Source: Labrenzia sp. 011 (lineage in GTDB: Bacteria > Pseudomonadota > Alphaproteobacteria > Rhizobiales > Stappiaceae). Taken from it: a stretch of 64,000 bases of DNA. The notes under the pieces were generated by a model. That model did not search any database, was not told the DNA's origin, and worked only from the letters and a program-made list of their open reading frames with translations. The stretch lies in the NCBI RefSeq assembly GCF_003075075.1, contig NZ_QCYM01000002.1, positions 1 through 64,000 of the forward strand, in the 5' to 3' direction. A program made the translations under genes and the position numbers. Of this stretch, positions 9,095 to 18,360 are shown piece after piece; within the stretch, counting starts at the first letter, position 1; the number at the start of each line of letters is the position of its first letter.

Positions 9095-10605
9095 GCCGTC
9101 TCCTCCAGCCTGTGTGCCGTCATGGCAGCGCCAACCCGTTCGGGCGACGCCTTGCTGCGGTCGATCACGTCGGTGACCTCGCCGCTGTTCATGACCAGAA
9201 CCCGGTCACTCATGCCCAGCACCTCCGGCAGCTCGCTCGATATCATGATGATTGCCACCCCCTGCTTCACCAGTTCCCCCATGATGCTGTGGATCTCGGC
9301 CTTGGCACCGACATCGACGCCACGGGTCGGCTCGTCCAGGATCAGCACCTTGGGATTGGTCGCCAGCCACTTGGCTATGACGACTTTCTGCTGATTGCCG
9401 CCGGACAGTTCGCCCACCGCCTGATCGATATTGCGGCTGCGGATACCGAAACGTTCGATGGCATCGCGCGTGATTTTCGCTTCCGCATCGGCCCGGATGA
9501 AGATGCCGGACGACAGCTTCTCGATGATCGCCATGGAGACGTTCTTTCGGATCGCCATCGGCTTCACGAGCCCCTGCAACCCGCGGTCCTCGGGCACATA
9601 GGCGATGCCGAGATCTCGCGCCTGCCGGGGCGAAGCGATGTGCACGGGCTCTCCTTCGAGGACAATTTCACCGGATGTGGCGGGCGTCATGCCGAACAGC
9701 GTCAGGGCAAGCTCCGTCCGTCCACTTCCGACCAGCCCGGCGATACCGAGTATTTCGCCCCGCCGCAGCGAAAAGGAGATGTCCCGGACATGGCGCCCGT
9801 GATTGAGGTTCCGCACCTCAAGCACGGTTTCCCCGATTTCCGCGTCCGCCTTCGGGAACAGGCTTTCGATGGAGCGCCCGACCATCATCGAAACAAGCTG
9901 CTGCTCGTCCACATCACCGATATCGCGGGTGCCCACATGGGTGCCGTCGCGCAAAACGGTCACCCGGTCGGCGAGAGCGAATATCTCGGGCATGCGGTGG
10001 CTGACATAGACGATGCCAACGCCCCGGTCCCGCAACTGTGTCACCACTTCCATCAGCCGCTGAACATCGGACTCCACCAGCGAGGCCGTCGGCTCATCCA
10101 TGATGAGAATGCGCGCGTTCTTGCTCAGCGCCTTGGCGATTTCCACCCGCTGACGCTGTGCCACCGAGAGATTGAGCACCTTGGTGTCGACATCGAGGTC
10201 GTGACTGTCGAGCTGGTCGAGCAGGTCTCGCGTCCGGGCGCGCACGGTCGCCCAGTCGATCCAGCCCCCCGCCTTGCGCGGGTAGTTTCCCAGGAAGACA
10301 TTCTCCGCCACCGTCAGTTCGGGAAACAGCAGGAGTTCCTGATAGACGGTCGCGATCCCCGCCGACGTGGCGTCGCTTGTGGAGGCAAATTTCTGCTCTT
10401 CGCCATCGACAACGATGGTCCCGGTATCCGGCTTGTAAAGACCTGCCAGCATCTTGATGAGGGTCGACTTGCCGGCACCATTCTCGCCGAGCAGCGCATG
10501 CACCTCGCCCTGCCGCACGTCAAAGTCCACATCCTTCAGCACCTTGATGCCTACGAAGGACTTGGACATGCCCTTCATGCTCACATATGGCTCCGGCCTG
10601 TTCAT
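9091..10605 (-). CDS. rhaT: Rhamnose ABC transporter ATP-binding protein (double ABC domain)
   Basis: A 504-residue cytoplasmic ATPase with two fused nucleotide-binding domains, as in RbsA and XylG. Domain 1 has Walker A GENGAGKST (about 39-47), signature LSVAQRQRVEIAKAL and Walker B ILIMDEPTASL. Domain 2 has a degenerate Walker A, GLVGSGRTEL, signature LSGGNQQKVVIAKWL and Walker B VLILDEPTRGVD. A degenerate second site is usual for this family. It overlaps rhaK upstream and rhaP downstream by ATGA. Confidence 0.9.
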   Translation of the reverse strand: MNRPEPYVSMKGMSKSFVGIKVLKDVDFDVRQGEVHALLGENGAGKSTLIKMLAGLYKPDTGTIVVDGEEQKFASTSDATSAGIATVYQELLLFPELTVAENVFLGNYPRKAGGWIDWATVRARTRDLLDQLDSHDLDVDTKVLNLSVAQRQRVEIAKALSKNARILIMDEPTASLVESDVQRLMEVVTQLRDRGVGIVYVSHRMPEIFALADRVTVLRDGTHVGTRDIGDVDEQQLVSMMVGRSIESLFPKADAEIGETVLEVRNLNHGRHVRDISFSLRRGEILGIAGLVGSGRTELALTLFGMTPATSGEIVLEGEPVHIASPRQARDLGIAYVPEDRGLQGLVKPMAIRKNVSMAIIEKLSSGIFIRADAEAKITRDAIERFGIRSRNIDQAVGELSGGNQQKVVIAKWLATNPKVLILDEPTRGVDVGAKAEIHSIMGELVKQGVAIIMISSELPEVLGMSDRVLVMNSGEVTDVIDRSKASPERVGAAMTAHRLEETA

Positions 10606-12011
10606 CGCTCGCCCTTTCCCGGCATCATCCTGTTCGCCCGCGCGTCGTCACGTGCCTGTTCGGCAAGCTCACGCCAGCGATCCCGATAGGCTTCCAGCCC
10701 CTTCACCGCGCTAGGGCGAACCGGGACCGTCTCGTCGCGGAAGGGGGCCAGCCCCAGGGCATCGAATGCCAAAGCGGCCGCTCCCGTGGCGGATCCCTCG
10801 GCCATTGCCGAGCGCACCACGGTCTGGCGCGGGCGCAGCTGTGCCAGCATGCCGTTGAAGAGGTCGATGCGCGCAAGACCGCCATCGACGACAAGAAGAT
10901 TCTGCGAGCGGATCAGATCGAGCGACAGGTCGGTCATCATGACCACATAAAGCGCGGCAACGGCTGCCCGCTCCTCCCCTTCAACCTCACCGCCCAGAAC
11001 ATGGCCTTCGTTTTCGGGAAAAGGTCCGCCGGCCGCCCAGGACGGCAGCGCGAAGACGCCGCGCTCGATCACGCGCTCGACCGTCGCCTGGGCAATCGGC
11101 TTGTTCCACTGACCGCTGATGCGGTCATATTCACGCCCGCCCATGAAGCGCAGCGACGGTGCCGGCTCGCCCTTCACGGTGACATTTGCAATCATGTCGC
11201 GCTCGCCATCGAGGGCGTCGAGCGGGCAGTCCAGATTGATGATGATGACCCAGGTGCCGGTGGACACCAGCGTAAAGTGTTCCAGCCCGGTCATCCGGTA
11301 ATAGGAGAGCGCGGCATTGGAATCGTGCACACCGTTGTGGACGTCCAGCTCCCGGGTGCTGCCGTCCTTGAGCGTCACCGCCGTTTTTCCGACGACGGCA
11401 CCCGCAGGGACGATCTCGGGGAAGAGCGCCCGCCAGCCAAGCCGGTCCACAAGCGAACTGTAGTCCCTCTCGAGCGGCGCCCAGAGCTGGCTGTGCGCGC
11501 CCAGGTAGGAACATTCCGCCAGCGTGCGGCCGGTAAGCCGCCATATCCAGTACTGCGGGAAGCAGAGGACCGCATCCGTTTGCGCGAAGATGTCCGGCTC
11601 GTCCATCTGCAGCCAGTACATATGGCGCGCAATGGAGAAGCCGAGCGGCAGCCAGGGGGTAAAGCTTTCCGAAAATGCCGGCAGTTTCGGATCAATCTCC
11701 GCCGAGACGGTTTCCGGCACCTCCTGCTCGTAATCCAGAATCGGATGCAGCAGTTCACCGCCCCGCGTCAGCGCAAAGGTGCAGCCATGGGCCGAGACCA
11801 TCACATTTGCCACGTCATGCTGACTGACAACGCAAGCAAGCTGCTCCTTCAGCCAAACCAGCAGCGCCGCATCATCAAGCACGGCGCGGCCACGGAAGTC
11901 CGTCCACGCCGGGGCGCTGCGTCTCTCGTCAAGAAGCGTACCGTCCTGCGCGAAGACGAACAGCTTGGTGTTGGTCTTGCCGAAGTCGAATACCGCAAGA
12001 GCTCCGCTCAT
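10602..12011 (-). CDS. rhaK: FGGY-family rhamnulokinase-like kinase RhaK
   Basis: A 469-residue sugar kinase of the rhizobial RhaK type, which differs strongly from enterobacterial RhaB. ATG 12011 overlaps the rhaR stop by ATGA. The N-terminal phosphate loop is FDFGKTNTK (about 8-16); STGTWVIII (mid-protein) and GGLARID with AEGSATGAAALA (C-terminal) form the nucleotide site. In Rhizobium leguminosarum RhaK is needed for catabolism and also for transport activity of the ABC system (established for that organism), which fits its position immediately before rhaT here. Confidence 0.87.
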   Translation of the reverse strand: MSGALAVFDFGKTNTKLFVFAQDGTLLDERRSAPAWTDFRGRAVLDDAALLVWLKEQLACVVSQHDVANVMVSAHGCTFALTRGGELLHPILDYEQEVPETVSAEIDPKLPAFSESFTPWLPLGFSIARHMYWLQMDEPDIFAQTDAVLCFPQYWIWRLTGRTLAECSYLGAHSQLWAPLERDYSSLVDRLGWRALFPEIVPAGAVVGKTAVTLKDGSTRELDVHNGVHDSNAALSYYRMTGLEHFTLVSTGTWVIIINLDCPLDALDGERDMIANVTVKGEPAPSLRFMGGREYDRISGQWNKPIAQATVERVIERGVFALPSWAAGGPFPENEGHVLGGEVEGEERAAVAALYVVMMTDLSLDLIRSQNLLVVDGGLARIDLFNGMLAQLRPRQTVVRSAMAEGSATGAAALAFDALGLAPFRDETVPVRPSAVKGLEAYRDRWRELAEQARDDARANRMMPGKGER

Positions 12012-12781
12012 CCCTCGCCTCCCGCAACGATTTCCAGCGTCACACCGGCGTCTTCCACGAGCTTCGCGCATTTGTCCGAAATGCCGTCGTCGGTAATCAG
12101 CGTGCCGATGCGAGACAGCGGCAGAGCGACGTTTCTTGCATGGATGGAGAACTTCCGGCTGTCGGCGAGCAGCACGATCTGGTCCGCGTTTTCCGCCAGC
12201 TCCTGAATGGAGCGCACCATCAGGGGATGGGATTCAAGCACCCCTTCGGAACTGATCCCCTGCGCGCCGATGAAATACTTCGAGGCATAGAAGACATTCT
12301 GCTCATGAGGCGCAAACATGACCAGGGGCTCGCGATGCAGCTCTCCGCCGGCCACGGTCAGACTGCACTTGCCATTCTCCCCCAGATAGGCGGCCAGGGG
12401 CATGGAATTGGTATAGAGACGGATACTCCGGTGAGCGAGCCTCACGCCCAGCTGAAAGCAGCTTGAGCCGCCATTCACGATCACCGAGTCGCCGTCCGCA
12501 ACCATCAGGGCCGCCCGTTCGGCAATGCGGTTCTTGGACTCGACTGCGAGGTCGCGGTTTTCGTCATAGGGACGGGCATAGGCGGCCGCCCCGGCGGGGC
12601 CATCAAGGGCGGAGATACCGCCATAGACCTTTCGGGCCGCCCCCATATTGTCGATCTTGTCGATGTCGCGCCGAATGGTGGCCGCAGAGACGCCCAGGCG
12701 TTTCTGAAGATCGCGAACCGATGCAAATGGCCGGTCGCGCAGCAATTCGATGATACGCTTTCGACGAACCAGGTCGCTCAC
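12008..12781 (-). CDS. rhaR: DeoR-family transcriptional regulator RhaR
   Basis: Negative regulator of the rhamnose locus by family and position. GTG 12781 is the start, with GGAGG 6 nt upstream; an earlier in-frame GTG at 12802 would put that site inside the gene. Residues about 10-60 form the DeoR winged helix, with recognition helix VSAATIRRDIDKID. The rest is a sugar-phosphate-isomerase-like sensor domain (IVNGGSSCFQLG, FIGAQGIS), typically binding a phosphorylated intermediate. It is the first gene of the minus-strand operon and divergent from rhaD across an AT-rich control region. Confidence 0.88.
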   Translation of the reverse strand: MSDLVRRKRIIELLRDRPFASVRDLQKRLGVSAATIRRDIDKIDNMGAARKVYGGISALDGPAGAAAYARPYDENRDLAVESKNRIAERAALMVADGDSVIVNGGSSCFQLGVRLAHRSIRLYTNSMPLAAYLGENGKCSLTVAGGELHREPLVMFAPHEQNVFYASKYFIGAQGISSEGVLESHPLMVRSIQELAENADQIVLLADSRKFSIHARNVALPLSRIGTLITDDGISDKCAKLVEDAGVTLEIVAGGEG

Positions 12782-12814
12782 GACATTCCTCCCAGAAATC
12801 ACAACAGCAGCCCT

Positions 12815-12919
12815 ATTTGATTTAAGTTACTCACGAAAACAGGAATTGCAACATAATTTGAATAATTTCCGTCATACCGCAATGCACATAGAGCATTGTG
12901 CGGCGCATTATGATCAAAT
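12815..12919. promoter_or_regulatory. Candidate RhaR operator region between rhaR and rhaD
   Basis: The 226 bp between rhaR and rhaD is much richer in AT than its surroundings. It holds three copies of ATTTGA: direct at 12815-12820 and 12856-12861, inverted at 12914-12919. It also holds a CAATGC/GCATTG inverted repeat (12880-12885 and 12893-12898). Repeats of this kind, in a divergent region next to a DeoR-family gene, are the likely binding sites; the assignment is inference. Confidence 0.45.
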
Positions 12920-12934
12920 TACATCTTTTGGAGA

Positions 12935-12965
12935 TTGACATTCATCATCAACCTACCAGTATTAG
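12935..12965 (+). promoter_or_regulatory. Candidate rhaD promoter
   Basis: A perfect -35 hexamer TTGACA (12935-12940) is followed after 19 bp by the weak -10 candidate TATTAG (12960-12965), about 43 bp before the rhaD start. The spacing is longer than ideal, which would suit an activator- or repressor-controlled promoter. Confidence 0.4.
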
Positions 12966-13007
12966 CGCCTGTTACGAGGGTGCATGCCTATGGGAGGAAT
13001 TGCTGAC

Positions 13008-15110
13008 ATGGCGAATACGAGCGCGAACCTGCTGAAAAATCTCTGGAGTGACGCAGAAGCGTCAGGCATGAGCGAGCCCGAGCGCCTGGTCTACCGCTCC
13101 AATCTGCTGGGATCGGACAAGCGCATCACCAATTACGGCGGCGGCAACACCTCGTCGAAAATCAGCGAAAAGGACCCATTTACCGGTCAGGAGGCCGAAG
13201 TCCTGTGGGTGAAGGGATCCGGTGGGGACATCGCCTCGATCCGCCTGGAGGGGTTCGCCACTCTTTACATGGACAAGCTTCAGGCCCTGAAGAAGCTCTA
13301 CCGCGGTATTGAGCACGAAGACGAGATGGTGGGCTACCTGCCCCACTGCACTTTCAATCTCAACCCGCGCGCCGCCTCCATCGACACGCCTCTGCACGCC
13401 TTCGTCCCCTACCCCTATGTCGATCACATGCATCCCGACGCGATCATCGCCATCGCGGCAGCCGAAGATTCACGGGAACTGACCCGGAAGATTTTCGGTG
13501 ACGCCATCGGCTGGCTGCCCTGGAAGCGGCCGGGATTCGAACTCGGCCTGTGGCTGGAAAAATTCTGCGAGGAAAACCCGGAAGCCAGGGGCGTTATTCT
13601 GGAAAGCCATGGGCTGTTCACCTGGGGCGACAGCCCGAAGTCCTGTTACGAAACCACCATCGACACGATCAATCGCGCCATTGCATGGCTGGAGGAAGAG
13701 ACCAGCGGAACGCCCGCCTTCGGCGGCCCCAGGCATGAGGCGCTTTCTGCCGAAGAGCGCCGCTCCGCCGCCTCGCTCCTCATGCCGCAGATCCGCGGAA
13801 TGATTTCCCGGGAGGGGAACTACAAGGTGGGCCACTTCGTCGATTCACCGGCAGTGCTGGATTTCGTCAATTCCAGACACATGCCGGACCTGGCGCCGCT
13901 CGGGACTTCCTGCCCCGACCATTTCCTGCGTACGAAGATCCGGCCGCTCATGATCGACTTCGATCCGGCGCAGCCGGACCTGGATGCGGCGGTCAATGCC
14001 CTGCCCGGCGCCCTCGATGCCTATCGTGCGGATTATCAGGCCTATTACGATCGCTGCCGCCACACCGACTCTCCACCGGTGCGCGATCCGAATGCCGTGG
14101 TCTATCTCATGCCGGGCGTGGGCATGTTTACCTTCGCCGCCGACAAGGCAACGGCCCGGATCGCGGCCGAATTCTATGTCAACGCCATCAACGTGATGCG
14201 CGACGCCTCCGCCGTCTCCACCTATCGGGGTCTGCCGGAACAGGAAGCCTTCGATATCGAATACTGGCTGCTCGAGGAGGCAAAGCTGCAACGCATGCCG
14301 AAGCCCAAGTCGCTGGCCGGACGCGTCGCCCTCATCACGGGCGGCGGCGGCGGCATAGGCCGGGCGACCGCCGCGCGCCTGATGCGCGAGGGAGCATGTG
14401 TCGTGCTTGCAGATATCGACGAGCCGTCCCTCGACACGGCCCGCGCTGACTTCGCGGAGGCTTTCAGTCCCGACATGGTGCGCACGGTCAGGCTCGACGT
14501 TACGGACGAAGACGCGGTCGCGGAAGCCTATCGGCAGGCGGGAATCGAGTATGGAGGCGTCGACATCATCGTCTCCAATGCCGGGATTTCCTCCTCGGCC
14601 CCCATCGAGGATACGGATCTGGCCGCCTGGAACCGCAACATGGACATCCTGGCCAAGGGGTATTTCCTCGTTTCGCGCGAGGGTTTCCGTTTCTTCAAGC
14701 GGCAGAAAATGGGCGGCAACATCGTTTTCATCGCTTCGAAGAACGGGCTTGCAGCCTCTCCCAACGCTTCGGCCTATTGCACCGCCAAGGCTGCGGAAAT
14801 TCACCTCGCCCGCTGCCTGGCGCTGGAGGGCGCGGAGCACCAGATCCGGGTCAATACGGTCAATCCGGACGCCGTTCTTCGCGGCTCGAAAATCTGGACC
14901 GGCGAATGGCGCGAGCAGCGCGCCGCCGCCTATTCGATGAAGCCGGACGAACTGGAGGAACACTACCGCAAGCGCTCGATGCTGAAACGCTCCGTGCTTC
15001 CCGAAGATGTCGCGGAAGCCGTGTGTTTCCTGGCTTCCGACGTCTCGGCGAAATCGACCGGCAACATCCTCAATGTGGATGCCGGCAATGCACAGAGTTT
15101 CACGCGGTAA
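13008..15110 (+). CDS. rhaD: Bifunctional rhamnulose-1-phosphate aldolase/short-chain dehydrogenase
   Basis: A 700-residue fusion typical of alphaproteobacterial rhamnose loci. ATG 13008 has GGAGGA 9 nt upstream. Residues about 1-420 are a class II aldolase (YGGGNTSSK phosphate loop, DHMHPD zinc ligands, ESHGLFTWG near 205). Residues about 430-700 are an SDR domain with the NAD-binding TGGGGGIG near 444 and catalytic YxxxK (AYCTAK near 590). Together they split rhamnulose-1-phosphate to dihydroxyacetone phosphate and lactaldehyde and oxidise the latter to lactate. It stands alone on the plus strand, divergent from rhaR, with a hairpin just after the stop. Confidence 0.92.
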   Translation: MANTSANLLKNLWSDAEASGMSEPERLVYRSNLLGSDKRITNYGGGNTSSKISEKDPFTGQEAEVLWVKGSGGDIASIRLEGFATLYMDKLQALKKLYRGIEHEDEMVGYLPHCTFNLNPRAASIDTPLHAFVPYPYVDHMHPDAIIAIAAAEDSRELTRKIFGDAIGWLPWKRPGFELGLWLEKFCEENPEARGVILESHGLFTWGDSPKSCYETTIDTINRAIAWLEEETSGTPAFGGPRHEALSAEERRSAASLLMPQIRGMISREGNYKVGHFVDSPAVLDFVNSRHMPDLAPLGTSCPDHFLRTKIRPLMIDFDPAQPDLDAAVNALPGALDAYRADYQAYYDRCRHTDSPPVRDPNAVVYLMPGVGMFTFAADKATARIAAEFYVNAINVMRDASAVSTYRGLPEQEAFDIEYWLLEEAKLQRMPKPKSLAGRVALITGGGGGIGRATAARLMREGACVVLADIDEPSLDTARADFAEAFSPDMVRTVRLDVTDEDAVAEAYRQAGIEYGGVDIIVSNAGISSSAPIEDTDLAAWNRNMDILAKGYFLVSREGFRFFKRQKMGGNIVFIASKNGLAASPNASAYCTAKAAEIHLARCLALEGAEHQIRVNTVNPDAVLRGSKIWTGEWREQRAAAYSMKPDELEEHYRKRSMLKRSVLPEDVAEAVCFLASDVSAKSTGNILNVDAGNAQSFTR

Positions 15111-15138
15111 GCCGGCCCCGGATCGCAATTCACCAGAC

Positions 15139-15170
15139 GACGACAGGCTGTTTCAGATCAGCTTGTCGTC
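15139..15170 (+). terminator. Stem-loop after rhaD
   Basis: A 12-bp stem with one G-U pair (15139-15150 with 15159-15170) and an 8-nt loop starts 28 bp after the rhaD stop. There is no T-tract, so it may be a mRNA 3'-end stabiliser or a weak intrinsic terminator. Confidence 0.5.
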
Positions 15171-15452
15171 CTGGCCTCATACCGCCATTCGGCACGTTTT
15201 CGCGAAGAGCGATCGCTTGAGTGCAATTCGACCGGCCGCGGAGCGAACCTGTTTCTGCCGCCATATCCGCTGAGCAAACGATTTCGACGAAAGGGCTTGC
15301 CGTCGCAGATCCCGGATCTTCCGACGCTCAAGCTTGAGCGACTGACCTCCTCATCCCCCCCGGCAAGGCCAACCTCCTCAGGCCACGCCTCCGGGTTATG
15401 TCCATGAACGACGACAACTGGCGGGAAGGCTGCCGGTCGAGGGGTCGGCGGG
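15171..15452. other. Intergenic, no gene seen
   Basis: This stretch separates the convergent ends of rhaD and the histidine kinase gene. Short frames occur on both strands, but none has a ribosome-binding site or a recognisable product. Confidence 0.5.
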
Positions 15453-16811
15453 TCATTGCGACATTTCAATGTGAACGTAGAGCCCCTTTTTCGTAGGCAA
15501 CTGCGGATTTTCCGAGAACACCAGATCAGCGCCATGAAGATTGGCGATAGTCTTGACCAGGGCGAGTCCCAGACCGGAGCCGTCGGAGGTTCGGCTGCGT
15601 TCAAGGCGATAGAGCGGTTGCGTGACGCGTTCGAACGCGTCACGGGGGATGCCGGGCCCGGTGTCTGCCACGCCGATTGCGGCGCCATGTGCCACAAGGC
15701 TGATATGGGTGTGCCCAGGCGTATGGCGGATCGCGTTTTCCAGAAGGTTGGCCATTGCCTGAGCAAGCAGAACACGATCCCCTGAAACCGTTTCGGGCAT
15801 ATCCTTGTCGAGTGCCAGGGTCCGGCCAGATGCTTCAATCACATGACGATATGTTTCGAAGATCTCGTCCACGAGGTGCCCCAGATCCACAGGCGCGAAG
15901 CTTGCCCGTGCCGTGCCGGTTTCGAGCTTGGCGATCCGGAGGAAGGCGTCGAAGATCGCGGTGATCCGTTCAGCCTGAGCGATGGCCGCCTCGATGGCAT
16001 GGGCACTGTCGCCACCGTCCTCGATCGCCATCAGGGCGCGGTCCAGCCTGATCCGCAGGCGCGAGAGCGGCGTTTTGAGATCATGAGCGATGTTGCCGGC
16101 GAAATTCCGGGATTGCCGGATCAGCGCGTCGAGCTGATCGAGCGTCGTGTCAAGCTGGCGGGACAGATCGCCAAGGTCGTCATGGCGGGGACTTCCGCCA
16201 ACCCTTGCGGACAAGTCGCCCGCACCGAAATCGCTCAGGGCCTGGGAGATGGCGTTGATACGGCGTTGCGTGCGCGCGCCGAGATAAACGCCAAGGCACA
16301 ACGCAGAAAGCGCCGCGCCCAGTCCCACGAGGCCCATGGTTTTCAGCATGATCTGCAGGAAATCGTCCTGACGGCGAAGGTCGGTGGCGACAATCAGCTG
16401 ACCGCCCCTGACCGGACCTGCGAAATACATCCAGTGTTCAAGATCGTCCAGCGGCGCATCTGTCTCTGGCGGTGTCGTGCCGCGGTCCCAGAACGCCCAC
16501 CTGAACTTCGGGGCATTGTGAATTCCGGATCTGATGTCACTGTCTCCCGGCCGGAATTCGATCCGTTCGTTCTTTGCTTCGGGATAACGGGCCGGATCAT
16601 AACCAAGGCGCTCAATGTCGTCGCGCACTTCCGCGAACCGGCTATGCAGCTCATCCTCGATCCGCCTCCGGGTCTCCCGTTCGAACGCGGCAATCACGAT
16701 GGCTCCGGCCACCAGGACGATAAGAAGAAAGGCCAGCGTGATGGTGACGGCCTGACGTACGGCCGACATGCGCAGGACAGCGCTCAGGTCAGGAGGTCGG
16801 TTCAAAGACAT
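15453..16811 (-). CDS. Sensor histidine kinase of an OmpR-type two-component system
   Basis: A 452-residue membrane kinase. A transmembrane helix at about 19-40 is followed by a periplasmic domain of roughly 110 residues and a second helix near 155-175. Then come HAMP (RRINAISQALSDFGAGDLSARV), HisKA with phospho-acceptor His in NIAHDLKTPLSRLR, and HATPase_c (NLLENAIRHTP, ADTGPGIP, GSGLGLALV). The start overlaps the response regulator end by about 23 bp; a GTG at 16820 is an alternative. The ligand is unknown. Divergence from the exported YHYH/PEBP cassette suggests it controls envelope functions. Confidence 0.87.
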   Translation of the reverse strand: MSLNRPPDLSAVLRMSAVRQAVTITLAFLLIVLVAGAIVIAAFERETRRRIEDELHSRFAEVRDDIERLGYDPARYPEAKNERIEFRPGDSDIRSGIHNAPKFRWAFWDRGTTPPETDAPLDDLEHWMYFAGPVRGGQLIVATDLRRQDDFLQIMLKTMGLVGLGAALSALCLGVYLGARTQRRINAISQALSDFGAGDLSARVGGSPRHDDLGDLSRQLDTTLDQLDALIRQSRNFAGNIAHDLKTPLSRLRIRLDRALMAIEDGGDSAHAIEAAIAQAERITAIFDAFLRIAKLETGTARASFAPVDLGHLVDEIFETYRHVIEASGRTLALDKDMPETVSGDRVLLAQAMANLLENAIRHTPGHTHISLVAHGAAIGVADTGPGIPRDAFERVTQPLYRLERSRTSDGSGLGLALVKTIANLHGADLVFSENPQLPTKKGLYVHIEMSQ

Positions 16812-17472
16812 ATCCCGCACCGCGCCGTGTCCTGATCACGGTGTCACCAAAGGGTTTCTCGATCTTGGCACGCAAACGGCTGACATGCGTTTCCACGACA
16901 CTGCTGGTGGGGTCGAAATTCATGTCCCAAACCTTTTCCAGCAGCATGGTGCGTGTCAGGACCCGCCCATTGGAGCGTACGAAGGTTTCCAGCAGGCGAA
17001 ATTCCTTCGGGTTGAGATTAACCGGCCTGCCTTGCCGCTGGCAGCGCTGCCTGAGAAGATCAAGCTGAATGTCCCCGGCGGTGAGGCTGGTCTTCGGTGC
17101 ACCGGCAACCTCGGCATGGCGCCGCCCCAAAGCGGCGACCCGCGCATCGAGCTCCGAAAAGGCGAAGGGCTTGCGCAGATAGTCATCCGCCCCCGCATGC
17201 AGACCTTCCACCCTGTCATCCACATCGCCCAGCGCCGTGAGCAGCAGAACAGGCACGCCGTTTTTCGCCGCCCGAAGGGCGCGAAGCACGGACAGCCCGT
17301 CAAGACCCGGCGTCATTCGGTCGAGGACCAGCAAATCATAGGACTGGGTCGTCGCCCGAACCAGCGCATCGCGCCCATTTTCCAGCCAGTCGACCACATG
17401 CCCGGCACGGCTCAGCCCGTCGCGCACCCACTCACCGATCTCCGGGTCGTCTTCCAGCAGCAGGATCTTCAT
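16789..17472 (-). CDS. OmpR-family response regulator
   Basis: A 227-residue regulator with a receiver domain (acidic pocket Glu7, Asp8, Asp9; phospho-acceptor Asp51 in LLVLDRMTP; Lys in YLRKPFAF). A winged-helix OmpR/PhoB DNA-binding domain follows (about 125-225, ending in the wing GDTVIRTRRGAGYVF). ATG 17472 is preferred, with AAGG 6 nt upstream; the adjacent ATG 17475 is possible. It is co-transcribed with the kinase and divergent from 17675, a geometry usual for a regulator controlling its neighbours. Confidence 0.88.
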   Translation of the reverse strand: MKILLLEDDPEIGEWVRDGLSRAGHVVDWLENGRDALVRATTQSYDLLVLDRMTPGLDGLSVLRALRAAKNGVPVLLLTALGDVDDRVEGLHAGADDYLRKPFAFSELDARVAALGRRHAEVAGAPKTSLTAGDIQLDLLRQRCQRQGRPVNLNPKEFRLLETFVRSNGRVLTRTMLLEKVWDMNFDPTSSVVETHVSRLRAKIEKPFGDTVIRTRRGAGYVFEPTS

Positions 17473-17572
17473 CATCGGCCTTAAATTTTGCGGAGCGGGC
17501 TTCCCCTGAAGAGGGGATCTCTCAAACATGACGTGTCCCATTCTTAGCGGCCCAAAGCCGCCGGGACAAAAT

Positions 17573-17596
17573 GCAAATTCCTTACAAATTTGTATA
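17573..17596. promoter_or_regulatory. Candidate response-regulator binding site
   Basis: The divergent region holds the imperfect inverted/direct repeat GCAAATTCCTTACAAATTTG (17573-17592), followed by TATAC. CAAATT occurs twice 10-11 bp apart, as expected for a tandem-bound OmpR-type dimer. Assignment to the neighbouring regulator is inference. Confidence 0.35.
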
Positions 17597-17674
17597 CTTG
17601 GGATCAATTCACCGCAAAGCCGGATTGTTATCTCAAAAGGAAGCGACTCCTCCAGAAAACTAGGGAAACCGATC

Positions 17675-18316
17675 ATGCTCAAAACGCTGATAATGCTGAC
17701 CACCAGCACCCTTCTCGCCAGCGCCGCCCAGGCCGAAACCTTCTCCGCCGATGTCTGGGTCGACAACTGGTTCTCCATGAGCGTCGATGGCCGGCAGGTC
17801 GCCGAAGACAGTGTGCCGATCACCACGGAGCGGTCTTTCAATGCGGAAAGCTTCACTTTCGAGGCAGAGCGACCCTTCGTGATCGGCCTGACAATGAAGG
17901 ATTTCAAGGAAAACGATACCGGCCTCGAGTATATCGGCACCCCTCGCCAGCAACTGGGCGACGGCGGAGCCATCCTGCAGATTCATGACGCCGACGGGGC
18001 GCTTGTGGCGGTGTCCGATTCCGGTTGGCAGTGCCTCGTTGTACACAAGGCCCCGCTCGATCCGGCCTGTGCCGGGGAGAGCGAACCGACAGCAGGCGAA
18101 GGCGCCTGCGGCTTCGCAATCACGGAAGAACCGGAAGGCTGGAACACAGCGGACTTCGATGCCTCCGGCTGGACTGCCGCCACAGAGCACAGCGTTCGCG
18201 AGGTCGGTCCGAAAGATGGCTATGACCATATCGACTGGGACGCGTCAGCGGAGCTGATCTGGGGACCGGACCTGAAAACCGACAACACCATTTTATGCCG
18301 TCTGACGGTCGAATGA
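17675..18316 (+). CDS. Exported protein with galactose-binding-like fold, first gene of YHYH/PEBP cassette
   Basis: ATG 17675 begins a clean signal peptide (MLKTLIMLTTSTLLASAAQAET); the longer frame upstream lacks one. The 213-residue product is periplasmic or secreted. The pattern WNTADFDASGWTAA (near 170-183) resembles the FDDSxW motif of galactose-binding-like jelly-roll domains. Four cysteines in the mature part could form two disulfides. No enzymatic motif is seen. It sits 44 bp upstream of the YHYH gene and divergent from the two-component system, so a shared regulon is likely. Function unknown. Confidence 0.75.
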   Translation: MLKTLIMLTTSTLLASAAQAETFSADVWVDNWFSMSVDGRQVAEDSVPITTERSFNAESFTFEAERPFVIGLTMKDFKENDTGLEYIGTPRQQLGDGGAILQIHDADGALVAVSDSGWQCLVVHKAPLDPACAGESEPTAGEGACGFAITEEPEGWNTADFDASGWTAATEHSVREVGPKDGYDHIDWDASAELIWGPDLKTDNTILCRLTVE

Positions 18317-18360
18317 ACCGTCGCCGATACCGGTCCCGAACCTTTTCGAAAGAAAACCGC

